Part shown: one piece after another, positions 26,339 to 35,394 of the stretch | Layout of the letters: the number at the start of each line of letters is the position of its first letter | Position numbering within the stretch: the stretch's first letter is position 1 | Origin: UBA5109 sp965662565 | Lineage (GTDB): Bacteria > Pseudomonadota > Gammaproteobacteria > Pseudomonadales > Pseudohongiellaceae | DNA: 36,274 nt | Direction of reading: 5' to 3' | NCBI GenBank assembly: GCA_965662565.1 | Contig: CBFIHS010000019.1 | Span: 1 to 36,274 of the forward strand | Translations under genes and position numbers: made by a program | The notes under the pieces: generated by a model | The model's input: the letters and a program-made list of their open reading frames with translations, nothing else | Database searches by the model: none | What the model was told of the DNA's origin: nothing

Positions 26339-26519
26339 TTTTTCCTGTTCTAACATTATGACTTTGCTCAAAAGGCTCTATTAGTGCTTAATTCGATAAT
26401 ACAGTAATTCACTAAGTCTCGCGAAAGATATCATGTCTAGGCTTTAAGCTGGACACATAGCCGCACCGACACTTAAGATGCACCCTTAGCCTGAAAATAA
26501 AAATTATGACCCAATATTA

Positions 26520-27200
26520 ATGTTTAGTCCTGCCGATTTAACAGCCCTCTTGCTTACCTTAAAGCTAGCTTTGCTTACCACTGTTATTCTCTTGGTGTTA
26601 GGAACCCCTATAGCTTGGTGCTTAGCCAAAAGTCGCTGGCGCTATAAATTTATCTTTGAAGCTTTAATTGCCTTACCTTTGGTACTTCCCCCTACGGTAT
26701 TGGGATTTTATCTACTGCTAATTCTGGGCAGCAATGGTCCTTTGGGGTCGCTTATGGAATCTCTTGGTGCTCCACCACTTGCGTTTAGCTTCACTGGCTT
26801 GGTAATAGGCTCAGTCTTCTATTCTTTTCCTTTTGTCGTGCAACCACTCCAAGATGCTTTTAATAATATTGGGAAACGTCCGTTAGAAGTCGCAGCCTCA
26901 TTACGAGCAAGTCCTCTTGATAGCTTTTTCACAGTAGTTCTGCCATTAGCCAGACCGGGATTCTTAACCGCCATTGTTTTGGGCTTTGCTCATACGGTTG
27001 GAGAGTTTGGAGTGGTTTTAATGATTGGAGGAAATATTCCTGGTGAAACCCAAGTGCTTTCAATTGCAATTTATGAACATGTCGAAACCTTAGAGTACAC
27101 AAATGCACACCTTCTATCTGGGGTACTAGTCGCTCTATCCTTTATTCTTTTATTGAGTGTTTATGCGCTTAACGGTCGCTTTCGGCTCGTTCGCTTATGA
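26520..27200 (+). CDS. modB: Molybdate ABC transporter permease
   Basis: A 226-aa inner-membrane protein with about five helices, the ModB landmarks LPLVLPPTVLGFYLL and HTVGEFGVVLMIGGNIPGET, and the EAA coupling loop (EVAASLRASPLDSFFTVVLP). It forms the channel of the molybdate importer with ModC. modA, the periplasmic binding protein gene, would normally precede it, but here the upstream gene is moaA on the other strand. The 181-bp gap 26339-26519 has short inverted segments (AGGCT/AGCCT, TTAAG/CTTAA) but no recognisable riboswitch. Confidence 0.92.
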   Translation: MFSPADLTALLLTLKLALLTTVILLVLGTPIAWCLAKSRWRYKFIFEALIALPLVLPPTVLGFYLLLILGSNGPLGSLMESLGAPPLAFSFTGLVIGSVFYSFPFVVQPLQDAFNNIGKRPLEVAASLRASPLDSFFTVVLPLARPGFLTAIVLGFAHTVGEFGVVLMIGGNIPGETQVLSIAIYEHVETLEYTNAHLLSGVLVALSFILLLSVYALNGRFRLVRL

Positions 27201-28261
27201 AATTTACTGCCCAATTTAAAATTCCAAGAGCTGAACTTTTAGATTTCGAGTTTTCGCTCAATGCTTCAGGTATCACAGCCATCTTTGGTAAGTCCGGTTG
27301 TGGGAAAACATCATTATTAAGAGCAATTGCAGGCTTAGAGAAACATTCTAATTGTTTTTTAAAAGTCGGAGATGAAACTTGGCAAGATGAAAATACTTTC
27401 ATTCCGGTTCATGAACGTTCTATTGGTTTTGTTTTCCAAGAAGCCAGCTTGTTTGAGCACCTTTCTGTGAAAGCTAACTTAGAATATGGAATGAAAAGAA
27501 TTCCTGCCAACTCCAGGAAAATCTCTCTTAACGAAACCTTAAGTTTATTAAACCTTGGCCCATTGCTGAAAAGAAAAACCACAGATCTATCTGGTGGAGA
27601 GCGTCAAAGAGTCGCAATTGCTCGAGCATTGCTTGTAAGCCCCAAATTATTATTAATGGATGAACCTTTAGCCTCACTAGATCAAGAGCGTAAAGAAGAG
27701 CTACTTCCCTACATCGAGACTCTCAGCAAGAAATTTGATATTCCAGTTTTATACGTCAGTCATTCAACTTCAGAAATTAGTAGACTCGCTAATCAATTAA
27801 TCCTTATTGAGAACTCTTTTATCAAAGCAGCAGGACCTATAAACGAGTTGCTGACTAGAACTGACCTGTCGCTGGCCCATCGCACACAAGCCGAATCAAT
27901 TGTTTATGCAAAAACAGCTGACTACGACTCAGCTTTTCACTTAAACCAACTTAAATCTGATGTAGGAACTTTTTTGGTTCCAGGTGAACAATTAGATAAA
28001 AATAAAGACGTAAGACTGCGCTTACTTGCAAATGATATAAGCATTACTTTAAAGGCCCAAAATGATACCAGTATTTTAAATATCTTCCCTGCTATTATCG
28101 ATGAAATACGTGATGAAAATGGAGCGCAGGCTACCTTACGTTTATTGATAAACGGAACCCCAATTCTAGCTAGAATTACGCTCAAATCTAGCGACAACTT
28201 GTCGCTGAAAAAAGGAAAACAAGTCTTTGCGCAAATAAAAAGCGTGGCCGTACTGGCCTAA
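27197..28261 (+). CDS. modC: Molybdate ABC transporter ATP-binding protein
   Basis: A 354-aa ATPase. The Walker A is GKSGCGKT (31-38), the signature LSGGERQRVAIARAL, Walker B LLLMDEPLASLD and the switch histidine in VSHS. The last 75 residues form a molybdate-binding TOBE/Mop domain (for example VRLRLLANDISITL), as expected for ModC. It overlaps modB by 4 bp (ATGA). Confidence 0.94.
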   Translation: MKFTAQFKIPRAELLDFEFSLNASGITAIFGKSGCGKTSLLRAIAGLEKHSNCFLKVGDETWQDENTFIPVHERSIGFVFQEASLFEHLSVKANLEYGMKRIPANSRKISLNETLSLLNLGPLLKRKTTDLSGGERQRVAIARALLVSPKLLLMDEPLASLDQERKEELLPYIETLSKKFDIPVLYVSHSTSEISRLANQLILIENSFIKAAGPINELLTRTDLSLAHRTQAESIVYAKTADYDSAFHLNQLKSDVGTFLVPGEQLDKNKDVRLRLLANDISITLKAQNDTSILNIFPAIIDEIRDENGAQATLRLLINGTPILARITLKSSDNLSLKKGKQVFAQIKSVAVLA

Positions 28262-28265
28262 GATT

Positions 28266-28299
28266 TAAAAAATTACTACCAATAATTTTCAGTAGTAAT
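28266..28299 (-). terminator. Terminator overlapping the end of fpr
   Basis: On the minus strand ATTACTAC (28272-28279 in plus coordinates) pairs with GTAGTAAT (28292-28299), followed by a T-run (plus-strand A at 28266-28272). The fpr stop TAG and the next in-frame TAA sit inside the downstream arm. The stem is AT-rich, so it may be modest. Confidence 0.55.
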
Positions 28300-29019
28300 C
28301 TGGCCAGGTTTCCGACGCAGGTTTTTTGAGAACCCTTTATTTTTTAAAAACTGTACCGAACTCTTAACCATCTCAGGATTTCCACATAGCATAACTTGTG
28401 AATGATCCACATCTAAATCTATAGCAAGCTTATTTTCTAACTCACCATTGCTTAGAAAGTCGGGTATTCTACCTTTGAAAGCGTCAGGGTAGTCTTCTCT
28501 AGTGACAAAGGCCTGAAACTTGAATTGCTGAGGATACTTCTGTCTAAAGTTTTCTATCAAATTTTGATACTGTAAATCCAAAGCCGTCCGAACCCCTTGG
28601 ACTAGAATTACATTCTCATATTTTTGCCAGGGTTCCTCTGTACTAAGAATTGATAAGTAAGGCGCTATTCCTGTACCTGTCCCAATCATCCATAAATCAC
28701 GTGAAGCGGGAACCTCATCCAAGGTGAAGAAACCATTGGCTTCCTCTTTTAATAGCACACTATCACCAGGGGCTTTAGCGACTAGTGCATTTGATAAGAC
28801 GCCATCAGTAGCCACATAAAAAAAGAACTCTAAGGGTTTTTCCCCAGGAGCACTGAGAATAGAATACGGTCTCGCTATTTGCTCTCCATTAATCTCTAAA
28901 GCCAGACTAGTGAATTGACCTGCCGAAAAAGGTTTAATATCAGCATCAACTTTCAAAGAAAAAAGATTAGAGTGCCAATGGATATTCTCAACAATTTTAC
29001 CTTCAATCCAACTTGCCAA
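28276..29019 (-). CDS. fpr: Ferredoxin-NADP+ reductase
   Basis: A 247-aa flavoenzyme moving electrons between NADPH and ferredoxin or flavodoxin. FAD-binding RPYSI, NADP-binding GTGTGIAPYLS and LCGNPEMV, and the C-terminal aromatic end (TTENYW) match the E. coli Fpr type. The start is a TTG with AGGAG 7 nt upstream; it gives MASWIEGKIV, which aligns with the family start. Stop is TAG followed at once by TAA. Confidence 0.94.
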   Translation of the reverse strand: MASWIEGKIVENIHWHSNLFSLKVDADIKPFSAGQFTSLALEINGEQIARPYSILSAPGEKPLEFFFYVATDGVLSNALVAKAPGDSVLLKEEANGFFTLDEVPASRDLWMIGTGTGIAPYLSILSTEEPWQKYENVILVQGVRTALDLQYQNLIENFRQKYPQQFKFQAFVTREDYPDAFKGRIPDFLSNGELENKLAIDLDVDHSQVMLCGNPEMVKSSVQFLKNKGFSKNLRRKPGQITTENYW

Positions 29020-29136
29020 AACCTTGCTCCTATTTAAGTAAGGTAAATAAAATAAAAACTTACATTTTCTAAACCTTAAAGTAATTGCAACATAGTGTCC
29101 ATGTTAAGAATGAACTAACAACATTCCGCATATCTA

Positions 29137-30360
29137 TTAACTTTCAAAATAAGCTTGCATAAGGTTTTGTTTTTTCCAAAACAGGATCAAAACAACAAAA
29201 CAAATCGATGCTGAAACTAGAAACGGCAAAAGCAAGCCATAGATATCCGCAAATAAGCCAATTAGCAATACACCAAAGGCAGTTGCTCCTCTAGTGACAG
29301 CAATCCACAAACTTAAGACCCTGCCTCGAAACCTATCATCAATACTGTTTTGGAGCATGGTCATGCTTGCAACAGTACTAGTAGTAACCCCCCAACCAAG
29401 CACAAAAATAAATACTAAACCAAAATAGAACTGTGTTGAGATCGCAAACAACATTAATGCAAAAACTGCCACCATACTGTTAACCAGCATTGTTGAAACC
29501 AGGCCTTGAGCTTTACCTCGCAAACTTATATATAAACCTGCGCCCACAGCACCCAGACCTAGAGCCGCCGAGTAGATGGCTAAACCATCAACGCCTCCTT
29601 TATAAACAGCACCTATAAACGCGGCTAACATTAAAGTTACCGGTCGTATTCCACCCGTAATAAAACTTTGCAACAAAAAGAGATAACTTACAGCTGGTAG
29701 ACTTTTAATATAATTAACGCCTTCATTTAAACCATTCCGAGTAGAACTTGAGTCTCGCTGACTCGAGTTCTCCAGTAGGTTAATGAAAAACCAAGAGCAT
29801 AAAATTGGAATAGTCGAAAGTGCATTGCACAAAACTGCGATAGCTGCACCATAAGAACTTATAATCAAACCAGCTAAGGCAGGACCTAGCAAGCGACCAG
29901 CATTAAACACTACTGCACTTAAAGAACTAGCAGAGACAATATCTTTTCTTACGACTAAATTAGGCACGATTGAGAACTTAATAGGCTGATCGGCAGCCTG
30001 TAGAATTCCATCTAACAATGCAAAAGCAAACAAAATTTTAATATTAATTAGATCTGAAGCGATTAGAATAAATAAGGTAAAGGACTGCAACATCATTGCA
30101 GCCTGGGTGATGACGGTCATAACTTTGCGATTAAGACGATCAGCCCATACACCGACAATTGGGCTTACCACTAACAATGGCGCTAATTCAGCAAACGCTA
30201 CAGCACCAACCCAAAATGCTGACTCGGTGAGCTCCCAAGTCAACCAGCTTATTGCTAGACGCTGTATCCAAAAACCAATAAGGGAAATAGCGTTGCTACA
30301 AATATAGATAGCGAAATTCTTATTTCGGAATAAGGATTTCATAGCCGATAAAGTAGCCAA
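29137..30360 (-). CDS. MFS exporter, EntS-like
   Basis: A 407-aa protein with about twelve hydrophobic helices and the MFS loop motif GVWADRLNRKVM (between helices 2 and 3). It belongs to the large group that includes the enterobactin exporter EntS. The substrate is not readable, and no siderophore or drug-resistance genes lie nearby. The frame begins with TTG at 30360, behind a GGTGAG; ATG at 30342 is the alternative start and lacks an SD. It follows ccmI by 35 bp and may be cotranscribed with it. Confidence 0.87.
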   Translation of the reverse strand: MATLSAMKSLFRNKNFAIYICSNAISLIGFWIQRLAISWLTWELTESAFWVGAVAFAELAPLLVVSPIVGVWADRLNRKVMTVITQAAMMLQSFTLFILIASDLINIKILFAFALLDGILQAADQPIKFSIVPNLVVRKDIVSASSLSAVVFNAGRLLGPALAGLIISSYGAAIAVLCNALSTIPILCSWFFINLLENSSQRDSSSTRNGLNEGVNYIKSLPAVSYLFLLQSFITGGIRPVTLMLAAFIGAVYKGGVDGLAIYSAALGLGAVGAGLYISLRGKAQGLVSTMLVNSMVAVFALMLFAISTQFYFGLVFIFVLGWGVTTSTVASMTMLQNSIDDRFRGRVLSLWIAVTRGATAFGVLLIGLFADIYGLLLPFLVSASICFVVLILFWKKQNLMQAYFES

Positions 30361-30395
30361 TTCAACTCACCATTTAAATAAAAAAAGAAAAGCGA

Positions 30396-31637
30396 TTAAA
30401 GAATTGGTTCTTTTACCACTAAGTCTATTGGAGTCTCTTGCTCTATGAGAACAAAAGAACTTGATTGCGCTCTAAAACCACCAGAATCTGCTGTGGCCGT
30501 TCGAGCAATCGTAGCGCCAACATAAATTGTATCTACTGAAGAGATTGTAAATTGAGGGATCATCGCCATACTATCATCAAGGGTCACAGTAATAGGCAAA
30601 TCCGATAGTGAAAATTCTTGAGCCGCCAAAGGGAATTGTACACTTTCACTTCGAGCAAAAACAAAAACCCTCATGTCTGAATCAATTTGGTCAATAATTG
30701 ATTCATCAATCTCGACTTTAACAGTTACAGCTAGATTGCTACTTTGGGCATCATTAGAATCACTATCAGTAAGGAAAGACTCAATCGCCGATATACGTTG
30801 GTTCAACTCCGCTATCTGGGGATTTCCGACAGGCAATTGTGATATCTGACGTCGCCAAAATGAAATTGCTGCAGGATAGTCTTCTTCTAATATGGCCTCC
30901 ACAGCAAGAATACTCATCACAGCCTGCTCATTAGAGTTGAGAGATAAAGCCTCGTCTATAGAAGCTTGTACAGCAGAATTCATACTAGAATCTGCTAGTA
31001 AATACTGCGCTTGCGCCAATTGTCCAAGCACCGTAGCTTTATCAGAGTCAGCTTCCATCCCTTCAGCTAAAGTTGAAAATACGCTTACTGCAGCAGCATA
31101 ATTCTCCAAAGAAACGTATAAAGTCCCAAGGGTATAAGCTGTTTGGAGATCATCATTTCTACGTCGAAAACGATCTTCCAAAACATCAGCAATAACTTTA
31201 AGCGTTTCAATCTGCTCTTCTGCAGTAGTTGCTTCTCCTATCTGCTCAATCAAACTAGGTAATATCAATTCCTGACTAGATCCTAAACTTCTATAAAATA
31301 AAAAGCTCCCTATCGGTATCAATAACATCAACAGTAATGGAACTAACTTAGTATAGTTTGAAGAAGACTTTAACTTAGCTTCATCTTGAGTTTCCATATC
31401 ACTTAAAAAGTTCTTTTCGAGCTCTAACTTTAGCTTCTCGTAATCTTCTTGGGACATTGAACCATCAACTAGATTTAGAGAAAGATCATCTAAAGATTGC
31501 TGAAAGAGCTCGATATTTTTTTGCTTCCTAATTTCACTTTGGCTTTGATCTTTGCCGCGAAAACGTAAAACCGGCAAGATCACAAAAAGTGATGCAGCAA
31601 GCATTAATACTAGTAAATAGGGGGTCAATGAATACAT
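30396..31637 (-). CDS. ccmI: Cytochrome c maturation protein CcmI
   Basis: A 413-aa protein with one N-terminal transmembrane helix (LLVLMLAASLFVILPVLRF), a coiled stretch, a second transmembrane helix (KLVPLLLMLLIPIGSFLF) and a periplasmic TPR domain, then a beta-rich C-terminus. It is the apocytochrome chaperone that hands c-type apoproteins to the CcmF/H haem lyase. It ends the operon ccmC-D-E-F-G-H-I and lies 6 bp after ccmH. Confidence 0.88.
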   Translation of the reverse strand: MYSLTPYLLVLMLAASLFVILPVLRFRGKDQSQSEIRKQKNIELFQQSLDDLSLNLVDGSMSQEDYEKLKLELEKNFLSDMETQDEAKLKSSSNYTKLVPLLLMLLIPIGSFLFYRSLGSSQELILPSLIEQIGEATTAEEQIETLKVIADVLEDRFRRRNDDLQTAYTLGTLYVSLENYAAAVSVFSTLAEGMEADSDKATVLGQLAQAQYLLADSSMNSAVQASIDEALSLNSNEQAVMSILAVEAILEEDYPAAISFWRRQISQLPVGNPQIAELNQRISAIESFLTDSDSNDAQSSNLAVTVKVEIDESIIDQIDSDMRVFVFARSESVQFPLAAQEFSLSDLPITVTLDDSMAMIPQFTISSVDTIYVGATIARTATADSGGFRAQSSSFVLIEQETPIDLVVKEPIL

Positions 31638-31643
31638 TATTTT

Positions 31644-32114
31644 TTAGGACTTCCCTGACAGCAAATTCTTGATTTCTTGTTTTTGTTCAGAAGTTAACTT
31701 TATCGAAGAGTTATTTATATCCGCACTTTTGTTTGCTTTAGCCATGCGCCAAACGATTGCTAAACCAAGCAACAATAAAAACAATGGTCCAAACCAAAGC
31801 ACAAAAGTTCCTGAATTCAGTGGTGGACGATAATTAATAAAATTCCCATACCTTTGGGTCATAAAATCAATTATTTCTTGATTAGAACGCCCTTCTGTAA
31901 TTTGAGAATAAATCTCCGCTCTCAAATCAGCGGCAATTGGGGCATCTGAGCCAGCCAAATTAGAATTTAGACACATTGGACAGCGCAGTTGGTTACTTAA
32001 GGTTTTAAACTGTTGTTCCTGAGATTCGTTTTCAAACTCATACACTTCTATCGCAGCATTAGCTGATATTAAGCAGATAAAATTAAAGAGAATAGCTATG
32101 AATAAAATACGCAT
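31644..32114 (-). CDS. ccmH: Cytochrome c maturation protein CcmH
   Basis: A 156-aa thiol-reducing subunit of the haem lyase. A signal peptide (MRILFIAILFNFICLISANA) comes first, then the redox LRCPMC motif (C45, C48), and a C-terminal transmembrane helix (LWFGPLFLLLLGLAIVW). It reduces the CXXCH cysteines of apocytochrome c. It is 2 bp past the ccmG stop. Confidence 0.92.
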   Translation of the reverse strand: MRILFIAILFNFICLISANAAIEVYEFENESQEQQFKTLSNQLRCPMCLNSNLAGSDAPIAADLRAEIYSQITEGRSNQEIIDFMTQRYGNFINYRPPLNSGTFVLWFGPLFLLLLGLAIVWRMAKANKSADINNSSIKLTSEQKQEIKNLLSGKS

Positions 32115-32116
32115 AA

Positions 32117-32650
32117 TTACTTAAGTCGAGCGATTATTGGCTCAAAGGTTTCTTCCCATATTTTATTATTGATCACACCTACATGGCGGTAACGAATTGT
32201 TCCAAAGCTATCCACAATAAAAGTTTCAGGAGCTCCAGCAACACCAAAATCTATTCCGAGACTTCCATCTAAATCGACAATCACTTTTCTAAATGGCGTG
32301 CCTTTTTCTTCTAAAAACAAACGGGCTTCTTCAATGTCATCTTTGTAATTAACACCAATAAAACTTAACTCTGGTTCTTTCTCACTGATTTCAACTAAGT
32401 AAGGATGTTCCACATGACATGGCGGACACCAAGTAGCCCAAAAATTTATAATACTGATTCCCCCAGAGAGATCTTGAGACCTAATCAGGTCGAGATCATC
32501 TTCTAAATTTGGCAAAGCAAAGACGGGTAAGGGACGATCAACCAAAGCAGAAGGAACTTGATTTGGGTCTCTCCTCAAACCAAAAAGTAGAAGCCCGAGC
32601 ATAATAAGAAAAAATGCTGCGGGAAAGAATAACTTCATTCGGTTATTCAT
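32117..32650 (-). CDS. ccmG: Thiol:disulfide interchange protein CcmG (DsbE)
   Basis: A 177-aa membrane-anchored thioredoxin. An N-terminal helix (residues 6-24) anchors it, and the active site is WCPPC (C75, C78). It keeps apocytochrome thiols and CcmH reduced. The start ATG 32650 abuts the ccmF stop, so coupled translation is likely. Confidence 0.93.
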   Translation of the reverse strand: MNNRMKLFFPAAFFLIMLGLLLFGLRRDPNQVPSALVDRPLPVFALPNLEDDLDLIRSQDLSGGISIINFWATWCPPCHVEHPYLVEISEKEPELSFIGVNYKDDIEEARLFLEEKGTPFRKVIVDLDGSLGIDFGVAGAPETFIVDSFGTIRYRHVGVINNKIWEETFEPIIARLK

Positions 32651-34653
32651 CAGGACTCCACTGCTAACTTATTTGAGGGTGAACTCTGGCTTTCAAGCTC
32701 AGCACTTTTCACAGTTTTTTTAGCACGGTAACGTTTGTCTGTTATCGCTAAAATACCGCCAAAAGCCATCAAGAAAGAACCTCCCCATATCCAAAAAACA
32801 AAAGGCTTGTAGTGAATTCGAACAACCCATTTACCTTCACCTCTTTCATCTCCGAGAGCGGTAAAAAGATCTCTGAACAAACCCACATCAATTGCGGCTT
32901 CAGTTTGAACTGAGCCGGTAGCGAAATATAGACGCTTCTCAGGCTCCAATTCCAAATAAGCTTCGCCGTTTTTTAAGACTCGAACTACAGCTCTATCGGC
33001 TTGATAATTTGGGCCTTGAACTAATTCCGCGCCCTCAAAAATAAACTCATAGTCACCGATCATCTCGCTCTCACCCGGAGCCAGCAAGACATCCCTTTCT
33101 ACACTGTAATGACTTGTTAAACACACACCAAGAATAATTACGGCCAAACCAAAATGTGCAAGCTGCATACCGTAGTAACTTAAACTTAAAGCTTTCAGAC
33201 CATCTAGAGCTTTCTTCTTGTTAGCAATTTTATTTAAGATATCTTTAGCAATAGTAAAAATAATCCAAAGCGCCAAAATCACCGCAATAATAGCTGAAAT
33301 ATTTACCTCTGCTGTGACTACTATGGGAATGATAATACCAAAGGCGAGACTAGCGATTACCAGTTTACCAAGCTGTTCTTTTAGATAAACAACTGAAGTT
33401 TTCTTCCACCGAGAAAAAGTAGCAACACCCAAGGTCATTGCTAAGAGAGCCATCAATGGAATAAACACAGTGTTAAAATATGGCACTCCTATAGAGACTC
33501 TATTAGCTTCGCCATATATAGCCTCATGGATTAACGGGTATAAAGTACCAAGCAATACTGCTGCGGTAGAAACAACTAAAATAATATTATTAACCAATAG
33601 AAATACTTCTCTTGAGGTCAACGCATACGTAGTCGAACTCTTCACTACTGGCGCTCTGAGAGCGTACAAAAAAAGCGAAGAACCGATAACAATAAGCAAA
33701 AGCAATAACAGCACCATGCCTCTTTCTGGGTCTACAGCAAAGGCATGAACAGAAGTTAAAACTCCTGACCTAACAATAAACGCGCCAAGCAAACTCAGGG
33801 AAAAAGCTGCGATAGCAAGTAAGACAGTCCAACTTTTAAACACACCACGTTTTTCGGTCGCTGCTAATGAATGAATTAATGCGGTACCCACTAACCAAGG
33901 CATGAATGCTACATTTTCAGTTGGATCCCAAAACCACCAACCGCCCCAACCTAATTCATAGTATGCCCACCAGCTGCCAAGTGTTATTCCTATTCCGAGA
34001 AAAGCCCAAGCCGCATTAGTCCAGGGACGAGTCCAGCGTGCCCAGGCTGCATCTAATCTACCACTAAGTAATGCAGCAATAGCAAAAGCAAAGGCAACAG
34101 AGAATCCAACATAGCCCATATATAAAAAAGGAGGATGAACAATGAGCCCAAAATCTTGTAGCAAGGGGTTCAAGTCTGCTCCATCGGCTGGAGTATTGAG
34201 CAAGGTCCGCTCAAAAGGATTAGATGTCCATAACATGAAAAACAAAAAGCCAACACCAATTATCCCCATCACCGATAGCACTCGGGCTAGGATATCGAGC
34301 GGTAAGTTTTTACTGAATAAACTGACGGCATAAGACCAGCTTGCAAGAATTAAAACCCATAGCAACAGAGAGCCTTCGTGGCCACCCCAAACGCCAGTGA
34401 ATTTATAACGATCCGGCAAGAGACTATTGGAATTTCGAGCCACATAATTTACTGAAAAATCATCCTGTAAAAAGGAATACGCTAAACAAGCGAAACTAAT
34501 AACCATGAAAACCCAAATTCCAGAGCTTAAAGGACGACAAAGAGACATCCATAATTGATTATTAGTAACTGCTCCGGCCATAGGAATAATGGCCATTAAT
34601 ATAGCTAGGCAAAAAGCCAGTATCAGAGAAAAATTACCTAATTCAGGGATCAC
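32650..34653 (-). CDS. ccmF: Cytochrome c haem lyase CcmF
   Basis: A 667-aa integral membrane protein with about 15 helices. The tryptophan-rich WWD haem-handling domain is at about 236-253 (WGGWWFWDPTENVAFMPWL), and family histidines occur in GGHEGS (91-) and HPPFLYMGY. It takes haem from CcmE and attaches it to apocytochrome with CcmH and CcmI. It overlaps ccmE by 11 bp. Confidence 0.95.
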   Translation of the reverse strand: MIPELGNFSLILAFCLAILMAIIPMAGAVTNNQLWMSLCRPLSSGIWVFMVISFACLAYSFLQDDFSVNYVARNSNSLLPDRYKFTGVWGGHEGSLLLWVLILASWSYAVSLFSKNLPLDILARVLSVMGIIGVGFLFFMLWTSNPFERTLLNTPADGADLNPLLQDFGLIVHPPFLYMGYVGFSVAFAFAIAALLSGRLDAAWARWTRPWTNAAWAFLGIGITLGSWWAYYELGWGGWWFWDPTENVAFMPWLVGTALIHSLAATEKRGVFKSWTVLLAIAAFSLSLLGAFIVRSGVLTSVHAFAVDPERGMVLLLLLLIVIGSSLFLYALRAPVVKSSTTYALTSREVFLLVNNIILVVSTAAVLLGTLYPLIHEAIYGEANRVSIGVPYFNTVFIPLMALLAMTLGVATFSRWKKTSVVYLKEQLGKLVIASLAFGIIIPIVVTAEVNISAIIAVILALWIIFTIAKDILNKIANKKKALDGLKALSLSYYGMQLAHFGLAVIILGVCLTSHYSVERDVLLAPGESEMIGDYEFIFEGAELVQGPNYQADRAVVRVLKNGEAYLELEPEKRLYFATGSVQTEAAIDVGLFRDLFTALGDERGEGKWVVRIHYKPFVFWIWGGSFLMAFGGILAITDKRYRAKKTVKSAELESQSSPSNKLAVES

Positions 34654-35086
34654 ACACTACTCCAGAAGCTTCTAATGCGGCAGTTGACTCTGCAGGCATG
34701 TAATTTTCATCATGTTTTGCAAGAATCTGTGAAGCTTGAAAAACACCGTTTTCATTCAGAAAGCCATCAGCAACAACGCCCTGCCCTTCACGAAACAAAT
34801 CCGGCAATACCCCGTTATAAGTCACCGGAATATCAACTGCACAATCTGTTGCTAAAAACTCTACGCTTGCACCTTGCAGTTCAGTGGAACGTACACTGCC
34901 TGCTTTTACCATCCCACCAATGCGAAAATTCTGACCATTTGGAACAGCTCCTTGAGCTATTTCAGTTGGAGTATAAAAAACATTTATCCCTTCATTCAGG
35001 GCAAATAAAACCAGCCCTATAGCTATTGCTGAACCAATAACTATGAAACCTACTATTGCCATACGTTGTTTACGAGGCGCTGCCAT
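34643..35086 (-). CDS. ccmE: Haem chaperone CcmE
   Basis: A 147-aa protein with a basic cytosolic head, one transmembrane helix (IVGFIVIGSAIAIGLVLFAL) and a beta-barrel. The haem-binding His is H125 and the Tyr ligand Y129 (KHDENY). It binds haem covalently in the periplasm and passes it to CcmF. Start ATG 35086 is 89 bp after ccmD. Confidence 0.94.
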   Translation of the reverse strand: MAAPRKQRMAIVGFIVIGSAIAIGLVLFALNEGINVFYTPTEIAQGAVPNGQNFRIGGMVKAGSVRSTELQGASVEFLATDCAVDIPVTYNGVLPDLFREGQGVVADGFLNENGVFQASQILAKHDENYMPAESTAALEASGVVCDP

Positions 35087-35175
35087 CGCTTAGTCCTCTA
35101 TTTCTTAATTAGTAAATGCTGCACTTCAATCGATTACATGTATTACTTTACGTTTATATTTGCTTCTCGATATTT

Positions 35176-35394
35176 CTATTGTTGCTGTTGTTCTTGTTGC
35201 TGCTTTTGCGCCAAATCTCTTTCTTCCTGAACTTGCTGACGTTTTATTTGCTGTTGTATGTATTTCTTTCGCGCTACAAGAGGTTGCCCAATGTTGAAAA
35301 TCAAAATAATGGCGAAAAAACCATAAGCCGACCACACATAAGTTGCGGATCCACCCATAGCAATAAAATCTGCAAAACTATTGAAGCTACCCAT
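35176..35394 (-). CDS. ccmD: Haem exporter membrane protein CcmD
   Basis: A 72-aa protein with one helix (VWSAYGFFAIILIFNIGQPLV), a basic stretch (RKKYIQQQIKRQQ) and a glutamine-rich end. CcmD helps release holo-CcmE from the CcmABC complex. The ATG overlaps the ccmC stop (TGATG). The polyglutamine end is longer than usual for this family. Confidence 0.85.
   Translation of the reverse strand: MGSFNSFADFIAMGGSATYVWSAYGFFAIILIFNIGQPLVARKKYIQQQIKRQQVQEERDLAQKQQQEQQQQ

Noticed and set aside
26339..26519. Molybdenum cofactor riboswitch upstream of modB or moaA
   Set aside because: I could pair only short segments (AGGCT/AGCCT) and did not find the conserved Moco RNA core.
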